Assembly: GCA_947494805.1 (NCBI GenBank)
Contig: CANLWK010000001.1
Location: 682,001 to 746,000, forward strand
Source of the DNA: an uncultured Croceitalea sp.
GTDB taxonomy: Bacteria; Bacteroidota; Bacteroidia; Flavobacteriales; Flavobacteriaceae
DNA length: 64,000 nucleotides
Direction of reading: 5' to 3'
Positions within the stretch are counted from its first letter, which is position 1. Each line of letters begins with the position of its first letter. This document shows positions 8,848 through 16,456 of this stretch, piece after piece. Position numbers and translations under genes: made by a program. A model generated the notes under the pieces. It had not been told where the DNA came from. It did no database searches and saw only the letters and a list, made by a program, of their open reading frames with translations.

Positions 8848-9558
8848 ATGGATGTTAATTGCATGATTGTTGATGACGAACCCCCTGCAAGGGAGTTGAT
8901 CAAATCTTACATAGAACGAGTTGAAGGGTTTAAGATATGTGCAGAGTTTTCAAATGCTATTGATGGTTATAATTACCTTCAAAAAGGGACTGTGGATTTG
9001 TTGTTTATAGACATTCAAATGCCTAAAATGACAGGTATCGAATTAATAAGGAGTCTTGTTGACAGGCCCAAAATAATTGTTACAACGGCCTACAGAGAGT
9101 ATGCGGCAGAAGGATTTGATCTTTCCATTTTAGATTATCTGGTAAAACCAATCGTGTTCAATAGATTTTTACAGGCAATTAGTAAGTATAATCAATTTAC
9201 CCTTTCAGAAACTGCGTTTCCGGGTACACTCTTTGAAGAGTCATATATGTTCTTTAGGGTAGAAAAGCAAATGGTCAAAATATATCTGAAAGAAATTGAA
9301 TACATTGAAAGTATTCAAGATTATATCAAGATAATAACTTCAGAAAAAACATATATTACATATACTAGAATTGGTTTCATGGATGAAAAATTACCTGAAA
9401 GCCATTTTGTTAGAATTCACAAATCTTTTATAGTGCCTCTTAATAAGGTGAATTCTTTTACACATAACACGGTCATTATCAATGATAAACAACTTCCTGT
9501 AGGTCGAGTTTATAAGCAGCGCTTTTTAACAAGTTTGGAACGAGGCAAACACAAGTAG
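8848..9558 (+). CDS. LytTR family response regulator
   Basis: A 236-residue regulator. The receiver domain spans residues 1-120 with the acidic pocket VDDE, phosphoacceptor Asp55 in LLFIDIQMPKMTG, and the switch region TTAYREYAAEGF and LVKPI. The LytTR DNA-binding domain spans about 135-235, with VKIYLKEIEYIESIQDYIKI and the typical FVRIHKSFIVPLNKV. It partners the LytS-type kinase just upstream. LytTR regulators bind tandem direct repeats; none is obvious in the short flanking gap, so the targets are unknown. Confidence 0.94.
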   Translation: MDVNCMIVDDEPPARELIKSYIERVEGFKICAEFSNAIDGYNYLQKGTVDLLFIDIQMPKMTGIELIRSLVDRPKIIVTTAYREYAAEGFDLSILDYLVKPIVFNRFLQAISKYNQFTLSETAFPGTLFEESYMFFRVEKQMVKIYLKEIEYIESIQDYIKIITSEKTYITYTRIGFMDEKLPESHFVRIHKSFIVPLNKVNSFTHNTVIINDKQLPVGRVYKQRFLTSLERGKHK

Positions 9559-9660
9559 GTAGATAGCTCATGGGGTGAACCAATGACCAAAATTATATTT
9601 TGAGATATATTGTTTTGAGCGGTTGTATTGAATGAAACCCTTTTGAGAACCTGATCGTGA

Positions 9661-9679
9661 GTTCAACAATTTGTTGAAC
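9661..9679. repeat. 19-bp palindrome between convergent genes
   Basis: GTTCAACAA, a central T, then TTGTTGAAC form a perfect inverted repeat between the convergent LytTR and membrane-protein genes. No T-tract follows on either strand, so this may be a weak bidirectional terminator or a protein-binding site. Confidence 0.35.
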
Positions 9680-9757
9680 AATTCAGACATTTGGTCGAAA
9701 GTCTTTAAACAATAACTTTTGAGGAATTTTAATGGTCTGTTGCCTTTATGATTTCAT

Positions 9758-10219
9758 TCATTTTCTTGAGTTGAGAAATCCTTGGGCCATTGATATCGAT
9801 ATGCCAACAGAGATCATGACCAAAACCCAACAAAAAGCTTCTAGGAGCACCAGTAGTATGGGTTCGTGCATGACGTTCCAAGGCAGGTAAAATTCAAACC
9901 ACGGAACCATTAAACTCCAGCTGATCAATCCAAATTTCGTCCCTTTTTGCAAATTACTGCCTGATAATTTTGGTCCAACGAACGAGAATACTATGCTGTA
10001 TATTATTCCAATCAGCAATAATCCTATTATAATGATACAGACATTGTTCGCCATGCGGGGAAGCGGTTCTATTTGTTCCATAACTGCCCTAAATTTTGCA
10101 CTTTGAAGATTGGGGTCGGCCAAAATGGATTGTGCAGGACCAAAAAAAGTGATCATCCCAACTATCCAGGCACTACCGCCAAAAAGTCCTGAAGTAACTA
10201 CTACCAATAAGCGTTTCAT
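9758..10219 (-). CDS. hypothetical four-helix inner-membrane protein
   Basis: About 153 residues with four hydrophobic segments (VVTSGLFGGSAWIVGMITFF; NVCIIIIGLLLIGIIYSIVF; GLISWSLMVPWFEFYL; LLVLLEAFCWVLVMISVGI). I do not recognise the family. The frame is open to an ATG at 10255 directly after the preceding gene's stop (10256-10258), which could allow coupling, but the start MKRLLVVVTSG at 10219 gives a normal membrane-protein N-terminus and is chosen. It is the last minus-strand gene of the DJ-1/PfpI region. Whether it belongs to that system is unclear. Confidence 0.7.
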   Translation of the reverse strand: MKRLLVVVTSGLFGGSAWIVGMITFFGPAQSILADPNLQSAKFRAVMEQIEPLPRMANNVCIIIIGLLLIGIIYSIVFSFVGPKLSGSNLQKGTKFGLISWSLMVPWFEFYLPWNVMHEPILLVLLEAFCWVLVMISVGISISMAQGFLNSRK

Positions 10220-10255
10220 AATATATGTATTAATTGTTTTAAGTACTTTGTTCAT

Positions 10256-10567
10256 CTATGTAATGTTCGTTCTAACCCAAACAATGGTGTTTACAACAAC
10301 ATTTGCTTCAAACTTTGAAGTCTTGTAACCTATATGACTTATGACAATGGTTGTCTTTCCTGAAGGAAGGTCATCCAATTTGAAAGAACCAATAACATCT
10401 GAATAAGTTCCTTTGACATTGTTTTCTATGGATATGGTTGCAGATGGTATTGGCGCTCCGGTTTGAGATATTACCTTTCCGATTATAGTACCAGTTTGTG
10501 CAAACGAAAGGGATATTCCAAAAAGAAAGAAAACGGTTAAAGATTTCAATATTGGCCTTGTATTCAT
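10256..10567 (-). CDS. short carboxypeptidase-regulatory-like domain protein, possible TonB-receptor remnant
   Basis: A 103-residue protein with a signal peptide (cleavage near SLSFAQ) and one complete CarboxypepD_reg-like beta-sandwich: GTIIGKVISQTGAPIPSATI, then SFKLDDLPSGKTTIVISHIGYK. In SusC and related receptors this domain is followed by the plug and barrel, but here translation stops at VWVRTNIT, exactly where the plug would begin, and an unrelated membrane-protein gene follows immediately. It is either a stand-alone secreted domain or the N-terminal stump of a deleted receptor gene. No continuation of a receptor is visible in other frames downstream. Confidence 0.7.
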   Translation of the reverse strand: MNTRPILKSLTVFFLFGISLSFAQTGTIIGKVISQTGAPIPSATISIENNVKGTYSDVIGSFKLDDLPSGKTTIVISHIGYKTSKFEANVVVNTIVWVRTNIT

Positions 10568-10714
10568 TGAAATGGGTTGATACCATATCCATAAAATGGA
10601 CGGTTAGATTAAAAACCTAAAAGATGCACATGGCAGATGGAGCCCAACCCATGATATTGTGGTTATAGCTATCTAAAATGCAGTGGTTTGACCTTGTCTC
10701 AGCCGTACTTGTTA

Positions 10715-11962
10715 TCACTTGGTTCTTACATCGAAGCTATCTATTTTTTCTTGTGCCATGTAAAAGTTGGGGTCAAGGTCCAACGATTTTTTGTAAAGCT
10801 GCATCGCTTTATCCAAATCGCCGTTTCGTTCATGGTAAAGCCCCATGACGTAGTTTGCATATGGATCTTTCGGAAGCAAATTGTGCACAAGTTGTGCTAT
10901 GCCCATTGCCGTTTTCAAATCTCCTTTGTCGTAGTAGTCTAAATAGGCAATTCTAAATATTTCATCAAGATCAAGATAAACCCACTTTTGAAACTTTTTA
11001 GAAGTTTTTTGGCAGAGACGCTCAGCCGACTTAAGTCCTTCTGTCTTTAAGATTTTCAAAAACTCACTGCTTGTAGGAGGCACCTCTTTTCCTTGAATCT
11101 CATAAATATTTCTCAAGTATTCATAGGTTTGCAAGTCAGGTTTGGCCATACGGTCAATGACGTATGTTATCACTTTTTCGGCATCTTTAAACTCTTTTTG
11201 AATCTCTAATTTGTCGGCTAGATCCAATAGTTCGCCATTGTAAAGATACCTGCCGTTACTGTTTTGAAGTGCTTCGGCGAACCCTTTTTTCATTACCTCT
11301 TTCGAAAAATCGTCGGTCAACACCAATCCTTGGTTGGGAACCCATTTGTCATATTCCATTGCATCGGCGACCCATTGTGCATACTTGGTTCCTTTCAACT
11401 TTGATACAAGATGAAAAGCGCCGTCAATACCTGCCGAAATACCTGCGGTCGTAATCACGTTACCATTGTCAACGAACCTAACATCATTTCTGACATCAAT
11501 GTCTGAAAATCCCTGTTTTAAAATCGGAATTGCCGAATGAAATGTAGTTGCGGTCATCCCATCTAAAAGCCCTGCTTCTGCCAAGAAAAATGCTCCCGTA
11601 CAAACACTGAATTGCAACTCGGTGTTTGAGGCCATCTTTTTTGTCCATTTCAATAATTTCGGATTTTTGGCATCGTTTAGGTCACCACCGCCAACAAATG
11701 TGATTATATCAGGTATTGGGGCATTGTCAATGGAGTAATCAGGTATAACCGTCATGGCGTGCATTGCCCTTATAGGTTCAGTGGTCTCAGCAACGGTGTA
11801 TACATTAAAACCAGCGATAATGAACACCTCCATTGGTCCTGCAAAATCCAATATTTCGGCATTTTTTTGTAGGTAAATGGCGATGTTTTTAATTTCACCT
11901 TTTTGAGCTGTTGCGTTTATTGTCAGCACTAGCAGTAATAGTGGAATTATACTTTTTTTCAT
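10715..11962 (-). CDS. secreted DJ-1/PfpI family protein with C-terminal TPR domain
   Basis: A 415-residue protein: signal peptide 1-20 (INATAQ), a DJ-1/PfpI (class I glutamine amidotransferase-like) domain about 25-215, and a helical TPR tail about 250-410 with a clear repeat at DPYANYVMGLYHERNGDLDKAM. The domain keeps the DxxGP motif (Asp39 in EILDFAGPMEVF), the nucleophile elbow FSVCTGAFF (Cys121) and a His in TTFHSAIP. This Asp/Cys/Thr set is the one described for isonitrile hydratase, a relative in the superfamily, but it also occurs in non-enzymatic GlxA-type domains. It lies 6 bp downstream of a paralogue in a three-gene run. Location is periplasmic or outer-membrane-facing. The true reaction is unknown. 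Confidence 0.88.
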   Translation of the reverse strand: MKKSIIPLLLLVLTINATAQKGEIKNIAIYLQKNAEILDFAGPMEVFIIAGFNVYTVAETTEPIRAMHAMTVIPDYSIDNAPIPDIITFVGGGDLNDAKNPKLLKWTKKMASNTELQFSVCTGAFFLAEAGLLDGMTATTFHSAIPILKQGFSDIDVRNDVRFVDNGNVITTAGISAGIDGAFHLVSKLKGTKYAQWVADAMEYDKWVPNQGLVLTDDFSKEVMKKGFAEALQNSNGRYLYNGELLDLADKLEIQKEFKDAEKVITYVIDRMAKPDLQTYEYLRNIYEIQGKEVPPTSSEFLKILKTEGLKSAERLCQKTSKKFQKWVYLDLDEIFRIAYLDYYDKGDLKTAMGIAQLVHNLLPKDPYANYVMGLYHERNGDLDKAMQLYKKSLDLDPNFYMAQEKIDSFDVRTK

Positions 11963-11968
11963 ATTTGA

Positions 11969-13243
11969 TTATTTTGAATTAATGGTTTGTTCCAGTTGAA
12001 GTAATTCCTTTTGTCTTGGTAATGCCTCTAAAGCCTTTTTCAATGTTTTCAGGGCCTCATTTCGATTACCTAGTTTTTCTTGGATTTTTATCAATTGAAC
12101 GGTCAATTCCAAATCATTGGGATACGTTTCCAATCCCATTTGAAAAACGGTCTCCGCTTCTTTAAATCTTTCTAGACTCTGTAGATTGTAACCTCTGACC
12201 GTTATGTCTTTTACGGTAAATAAAATCCAATCAGGATATGCTTCTTTTGCTCTTTCATACATTTTCTGGGCTTTCGCCGTATCATTTCTCAAGACATTTA
12301 AAAAATCTTCATAGGTATCAGGGGTCCATTCTTTAGCATTTTTTAGAGCTTGGGATAACCCATAATATGTCAGAGCACTTTTAGGATAGTACTCTTTGTT
12401 CTTTTCAAAATACTTCAAGGCCGCGGCGCTATTCCCTTTCTCATAAGCAAGATGCCCCGCTACATCCAATATCCCGAAATCTGGAATTTCCTTGTTGCCA
12501 GGTTTCAAATAGTTATCCGTTTTTGACATTAAATCATAAGTGGTATGCCCAACGGAAAAGTTCCATTGCGGATACTCCATGTATCGGGCCGTTCTATTGG
12601 CGACCTCATAACCTGCTATTCTTGCGACTGTCCATAAGGCCCCTTCAATTCCGGAGGATACACCTGCCGAGGTGATAATTTTTCCCGAATCGACGTATTT
12701 AACATCTTCCATCACATTTTCAGCACCAAGGGACTCCTTCAGAAATGGAATAATTTTATGATGCGAGGTTATCTTAATATCGTTTAACTTCCCGGGGTTT
12801 TCAAGAAAGTATACCCCCGAACATACTGTAAGCACATGTGAAGTTTTGTCCAGTTGGGAGTTCATCCATTCTTGGGTTTTTACATCATTAATGGACTCTC
12901 CCGCGAAGCCCCCGGGTAAAATAAGAATATCAGTCTTGGGTGCGTTGTTTAGATCGTAGTTTGGCGTTATTTTCAAGAAACCTTGAGAAGTAAGTTCCTT
13001 TTCCTTTGCAACCGTGTAAACATTGAAATGGTAAACGTCAGTGTAGTAAGAAGCAGCGGCCATTACTTCTCCTGGCCCAGAAAAATCCAATAGCTCAACT
13101 CCTTCATATAAAAATAGGGCAACATTAAGTGTGTCTTTTATTTGTCCCTTAATTCCCAGTATTGGAAACAGCATGTAAAGGAAAGCCAAATAATGTTTGA
13201 GTAAAAATTTGCTACAATTGTAGTTTTGTTTCATTTTGGTCAT
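11969..13243 (-). CDS. secreted DJ-1/PfpI family protein with C-terminal TPR domain (second paralogue)
   Basis: A 424-residue paralogue of the previous gene. The N-terminus has a hydrophobic export segment (HYLAFLYMLFPILGIKG). The DJ-1/PfpI domain spans about 38-230 with Asp53 in ELLDFSGPGEVM, an oxyanion-type ILPGGFAGES and the elbow TVCSGVYFL (Cys141), where Ser replaces the Thr that follows Cys in the first paralogue. A His pair appears in TSHHKIIPFL. The C-terminal 160 residues are TPR-like (TYYGLSQALKNAKEW, AETVFQMGLETYPNDL). Its start overlaps the stop of the upstream metal-binding paralogue by 4 bp, so the two are translationally coupled. Confidence 0.88.
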   Translation of the reverse strand: MTKMKQNYNCSKFLLKHYLAFLYMLFPILGIKGQIKDTLNVALFLYEGVELLDFSGPGEVMAAASYYTDVYHFNVYTVAKEKELTSQGFLKITPNYDLNNAPKTDILILPGGFAGESINDVKTQEWMNSQLDKTSHVLTVCSGVYFLENPGKLNDIKITSHHKIIPFLKESLGAENVMEDVKYVDSGKIITSAGVSSGIEGALWTVARIAGYEVANRTARYMEYPQWNFSVGHTTYDLMSKTDNYLKPGNKEIPDFGILDVAGHLAYEKGNSAAALKYFEKNKEYYPKSALTYYGLSQALKNAKEWTPDTYEDFLNVLRNDTAKAQKMYERAKEAYPDWILFTVKDITVRGYNLQSLERFKEAETVFQMGLETYPNDLELTVQLIKIQEKLGNRNEALKTLKKALEALPRQKELLQLEQTINSK

Positions 13244-14313
13244 TTTTTCTTGAAGGATTCGTTGTATTCGGTTGTCTCAAAACCGATAATCTCATTGTTT
13301 ATATCTCTTTTGAATGTAATTTGGTGGGATGCGTGCGAGGTAAGGAATTTATCCTTGCCAATATAGAAGATAGGGTAGTATCTATTCTCAATTTTCAAAA
13401 GCAACTCATCATTCACACCATTAAATTTCAATTCAAGTCTTTTATGTGATCTTGAGCTATAAATCCCCTCATATTCCTTTAAGACGGCTGCATCGTTCAT
13501 ATGTATATAGGGATTGTCTATAGTGTAGGAAACTCCCTTGTTGGGCGTCCAATCATACTCCATGTAAAGTGCTGTTTGCGCGGCGGCCTCCAGACCTTCT
13601 AATTTGGCTATCATATGTAGAGCGCCATCAATTCCGGCAGAGACTCCCGCAGTGGTGACAACAGTGCCGTTATCTACATATCTGGCTCCTCTTAAAACCT
13701 CAATCTTAGGATAGTTCTGTTCCAGAACATCTAAATTGTATCTAAAGGTGGTGGCCTGTTTATTGTCTAGAATACCCGTTTCTGCCAAGATTAAAGCGCC
13801 ACTACAAACAGAAAAATGATATTTGGTTTCTTTTCGAGAATTTATCCAATCTATGAGCTCTTTGTCTTTTGATGGTAATACTGCATTCCCTCCGAAAAAT
13901 ACCAAGATGTCAACCTCTGGCGCATTGGATAAGTCATAATCTGGAATAACGGTAAGTATTCCTTGAGCATAAATCGGTTCCTTGATTTTAGAGATGGTAA
14001 CCAATTCATATCCTGCATATGCAAATACCTCCATTGGTCCTGCCAAATCAAGGATTTCGACGCCTGATTGCAGATAAAGTCCTACTCTAGTTCTCTTGAC
14101 TTCAGGGTGCTTTTTCAGTTCAGATTGCTTGATAAGCCTCATATTACAATGTTTACAAATCCCTGGTTTGTTGAATGTTAAGTCATCGCATTTTCTGTTA
14201 CAAGGAGGGCAAACGTATGTTTTGACTTCTGTGGTGATTGCTTCTTGCGCCTGTATGGATGTTTGAAAAACAAATGTTATGATTGCAATCGTTAGTTTAA
14301 TGTAAAAACTCAT
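13240..14313 (-). CDS. DJ-1/PfpI family protein with N-terminal heavy-metal-binding Cys domain
   Basis: About 357 residues: an export signal (IKLTIAIITFVFQTSIQAQ), then a small Cys-rich domain YVCPPCNRKCDD followed by GICKHCNMRLI, which resembles the heavy-metal-binding domain of copper-efflux proteins, then a DJ-1/PfpI domain with EILDLAGPMEVF and FSVCSGALIL, and a C-terminal beta domain (YEGIYSSRSHKRLELKF) like the lipocalin-like tails of serine hydrolases. The His present in its paralogues after TTF is Arg here. An ATG at 14337 is in frame, but a TAAATTTG -7 box spans it (minus strand, 14342 to 14335), so MSFYIKL at 14313 is chosen. It is the first gene of a three-paralogue operon. Confidence 0.87.
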   Translation of the reverse strand: MSFYIKLTIAIITFVFQTSIQAQEAITTEVKTYVCPPCNRKCDDLTFNKPGICKHCNMRLIKQSELKKHPEVKRTRVGLYLQSGVEILDLAGPMEVFAYAGYELVTISKIKEPIYAQGILTVIPDYDLSNAPEVDILVFFGGNAVLPSKDKELIDWINSRKETKYHFSVCSGALILAETGILDNKQATTFRYNLDVLEQNYPKIEVLRGARYVDNGTVVTTAGVSAGIDGALHMIAKLEGLEAAAQTALYMEYDWTPNKGVSYTIDNPYIHMNDAAVLKEYEGIYSSRSHKRLELKFNGVNDELLLKIENRYYPIFYIGKDKFLTSHASHQITFKRDINNEIIGFETTEYNESFKKK

Positions 14314-14334
14314 AAGCCAATTGTATTGAACATT

Positions 14335-14342
14335 CAAATTTA
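14335..14342 (-). promoter_or_regulatory. -7 promoter element of the DJ-1 three-gene operon
   Basis: On the minus strand the box reads TAAATTTG, an exact match to the Bacteroidota TAnnTTTG consensus, about 20 bp upstream of the preferred ATG at 14313. No clear TTG -33 box is seen at the expected distance, so confidence is moderate. Confidence 0.5.
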
Positions 14343-14526
14343 GATATGATGATAAGTTTTAAAAAGGACAGAATTTTGCGATTTTCGGACAAGAATGACC
14401 ATTAGTGTACTTCACGCATTTTATCTTTTGAAAGTAGGATATTCTGTATGGTTAAGTATGTCCCGTCTTAAGTAATGACAAGCCAAGAAAGATGTTCAGT
14501 AATTCTTACGATAACTTAAGATTGTG

Positions 14527-15462
14527 TCATTTTTTATCGTGCCCATTCAAAACCTTTGACAAATGGCTGACACTTTTAAATCCGCATTCCATTGCCACCA
14601 TTTCAAGTTTGTTGTTTTTTGAAATGAGGTTAGTGGCATGTTCTATTCTTAGTTTTGCTGTGTAACTATGTATTGTTATTCCTGTTGTCTGCTTAAACAA
14701 GCGGGTCAAGTTTCTTACGCTCATATTGACATGATCTGCAATGTCGATTTGATTGAATTGTTGCCCCATATTTTTTAGAATGAACTCTTGGGCCTGATGT
14801 ATTCGTTCATCAAGATGATTTCTATATTTGAGAAATATGCTCAGTTGGGGGTCAGATTCCCCCCTTCTAAAATAGATTACCGCTTCTTTGGCAACATCGA
14901 GCGCCAGTTTTGTGCTAAATTTCTTTTCTAAGATGTAAAGGGATAAATCGATGCCGGACGAGATACCTGCGCTAGAGAGAATGTTGCGGTCTGCGACAAA
15001 CAGTCTATTCTCTTTAATGTCAATGTTTGGATATGCATTTTTGAAGGCTTTAATTCTTTTCCAATGTGTAGTACAGCTTCTTTCCGCTAAAATTCCTGAA
15101 GCCGCCAATAAAAAGGTCCCGGTGCAGATAGAACAAATGGTCACCCCCAATTCATTTTGTGACCGTAACCATTTGAAAAATGGAATGCATTCTTTTAAAA
15201 ACTCTGGGTTTTGTAGTAGCGAAAACGCCATACCGGGAGCGATTATAAAATCTTGGTCAGTAAGTTCAAACTCACTAAAGGATTTAAGTTCATAGAACTT
15301 AAGCCCTGCACTACTGGTCACTTGACTTCTATTGTCCGTACTGATAAAATGTAGCTCAATATCGGCTCCGTACTCTTTTGCCTCATAGAATATATGGGCC
15401 GGACCGTTAAGGTCTAGAAGGTGCACTTTTGGAGGAGCTATACATAAGACTTTTCGTTTCAT
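14527..15462 (-). CDS. GlxA family transcriptional regulator (DJ-1/PfpI domain plus AraC HTH)
   Basis: A 311-residue cytoplasmic regulator. Residues 1-190 are a DJ-1/PfpI domain (HLLDLNGPAHIF, TICSICTGTFLLAASGILA, TTHWKRIKAF), and residues about 215-305 are an AraC-type double HTH (FNQIDIADHVNMSVRNLTRLF, then MVAMECGFKSVSHLSKVL). The Glu that precedes DxxGP in the secreted paralogues is His here, as expected if the domain senses rather than catalyses. It sits in the middle of the DJ-1/TonB receptor cluster and is the obvious candidate to control it. The ligand may be the substrate or product handled by the secreted paralogues; this is inference. Confidence 0.93.
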   Translation of the reverse strand: MKRKVLCIAPPKVHLLDLNGPAHIFYEAKEYGADIELHFISTDNRSQVTSSAGLKFYELKSFSEFELTDQDFIIAPGMAFSLLQNPEFLKECIPFFKWLRSQNELGVTICSICTGTFLLAASGILAERSCTTHWKRIKAFKNAYPNIDIKENRLFVADRNILSSAGISSGIDLSLYILEKKFSTKLALDVAKEAVIYFRRGESDPQLSIFLKYRNHLDERIHQAQEFILKNMGQQFNQIDIADHVNMSVRNLTRLFKQTTGITIHSYTAKLRIEHATNLISKNNKLEMVAMECGFKSVSHLSKVLNGHDKK

Positions 15463-15493
15463 TCATTAGTTTTTATTTGTCATGGTCATATCT

Positions 15494-15523
15494 ATGTTGG
15501 CCATGAACGTGCATGGCCAACAT
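15494..15523. repeat. 30-bp inverted repeat upstream of the GlxA-type regulator gene
   Basis: ATGTTGGCCATG and CATGGCCAACAT are perfect 12-bp arms around a 6-nt loop, 32 bp upstream of the regulator ATG and 90 bp downstream of the DJ-1 lipoprotein stop. No T-tract follows on the minus strand. It could end the upstream transcript or serve as an operator for the regulator. Confidence 0.5.
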
Positions 15524-15613
15524 GTACAGAGCATTCTACTGTAGAAGCTTATTATAGGTCCTACCTCAATGTTGTTTGATCATGAGGTCTTACAATGTCT
15601 TGGTCCGTAGTAT

Positions 15614-16453
15614 TTACTCTTTTGGTGCTTTACTTTTTTTAGTTCGCTCCATTTCATCAATAATGGGGTCTATACCAGATTTGTACATTGTGGTCATAAA
15701 TTTCAATACTTCCGTACCCGTCTTTTCGGGGCTACCGCCTTCAAAAGGGGGGGCTGGGTCATATTCCATATCTAGCATTACACCTTGTGCATAGTCACGC
15801 CCGGCAATCTCTTCGAGCAAAGCGAGGGACATGTCCATACCTGCCGTGACCCCGGCAGCTGTCCAATATTTACCGTCTTTGGTAAAGCGCTCATTGGTGA
15901 ACGTAGCACCATATTTTTTCATCATATGCTTGGCATCATACCAATTGGTGGTGGCTCTTTTTCCTTTTAAAAGTCCTGTACTTCCTAAAATCCAACCGCC
16001 GGTACAAACACTGGTTGTATAGGTTGTGGTTTGGTCTATGTCTCGTATCCATTGTTGAATGTCGTTGTCATAGGCTGTCTCAATCGTTCCCCTAAATCCA
16101 CCTGGAATAACAAGAATATCTAAACTATCCACTTCAGCGATGGTCGCATCGGGCACAAATTCTATACCCATTACCGTTTTTACGTTTCCTGGTCGTATGG
16201 CAATAAGCTTTGTTTTTGCTCCCATGAGCTGTCCGAGAACGTATCTGGGGCCAAATACGTCTAAACTGTTTACACCTTCATAGACCAGTATACCAATGGA
16301 CTTTATTGCATGTTCTTTAAACTGTACTGTCTCCATTATTTCGTCATGGGTCAATGAAGAGGCTTCCTTTTCAGTTGCATTTGAAGGTGTCATTTTTTCT
16401 TTACAACTAAGGAGCGCACAAAGTGCTATCGTAATACCAATTATCTTTTTCAT
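15614..16453 (-). CDS. DJ-1/PfpI family lipoprotein
   Basis: A 279-residue lipoprotein with lipobox ALLSC (Cys17) followed by a polar stretch. The DJ-1/PfpI domain spans about 48-250. It has SLDVFGPRYVL in place of the E-x-LDxxGP form, ILVIPGGFRGT, the elbow TSVCTGGWILGSTG, and TTNWYDAKHM where His is replaced by Asn. It follows the TonB-dependent receptor gene by only 3 bp and is surely co-transcribed with it. The protein would face the periplasm or cell surface at the outer membrane, next to the receptor. Possible roles are processing the imported ligand or binding it. Confidence 0.9.
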   Translation of the reverse strand: MKKIIGITIALCALLSCKEKMTPSNATEKEASSLTHDEIMETVQFKEHAIKSIGILVYEGVNSLDVFGPRYVLGQLMGAKTKLIAIRPGNVKTVMGIEFVPDATIAEVDSLDILVIPGGFRGTIETAYDNDIQQWIRDIDQTTTYTTSVCTGGWILGSTGLLKGKRATTNWYDAKHMMKKYGATFTNERFTKDGKYWTAAGVTAGMDMSLALLEEIAGRDYAQGVMLDMEYDPAPPFEGGSPEKTGTEVLKFMTTMYKSGIDPIIDEMERTKKSKAPKE

Positions 16454-16456
16454 CTT

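Noticed and set aside
10715-16453. Naming the DJ-1/PfpI genes as isonitrile hydratases
   Set aside because: The Asp/Cys/Thr set also occurs in non-enzymatic GlxA domains, so the name would go beyond the evidence.
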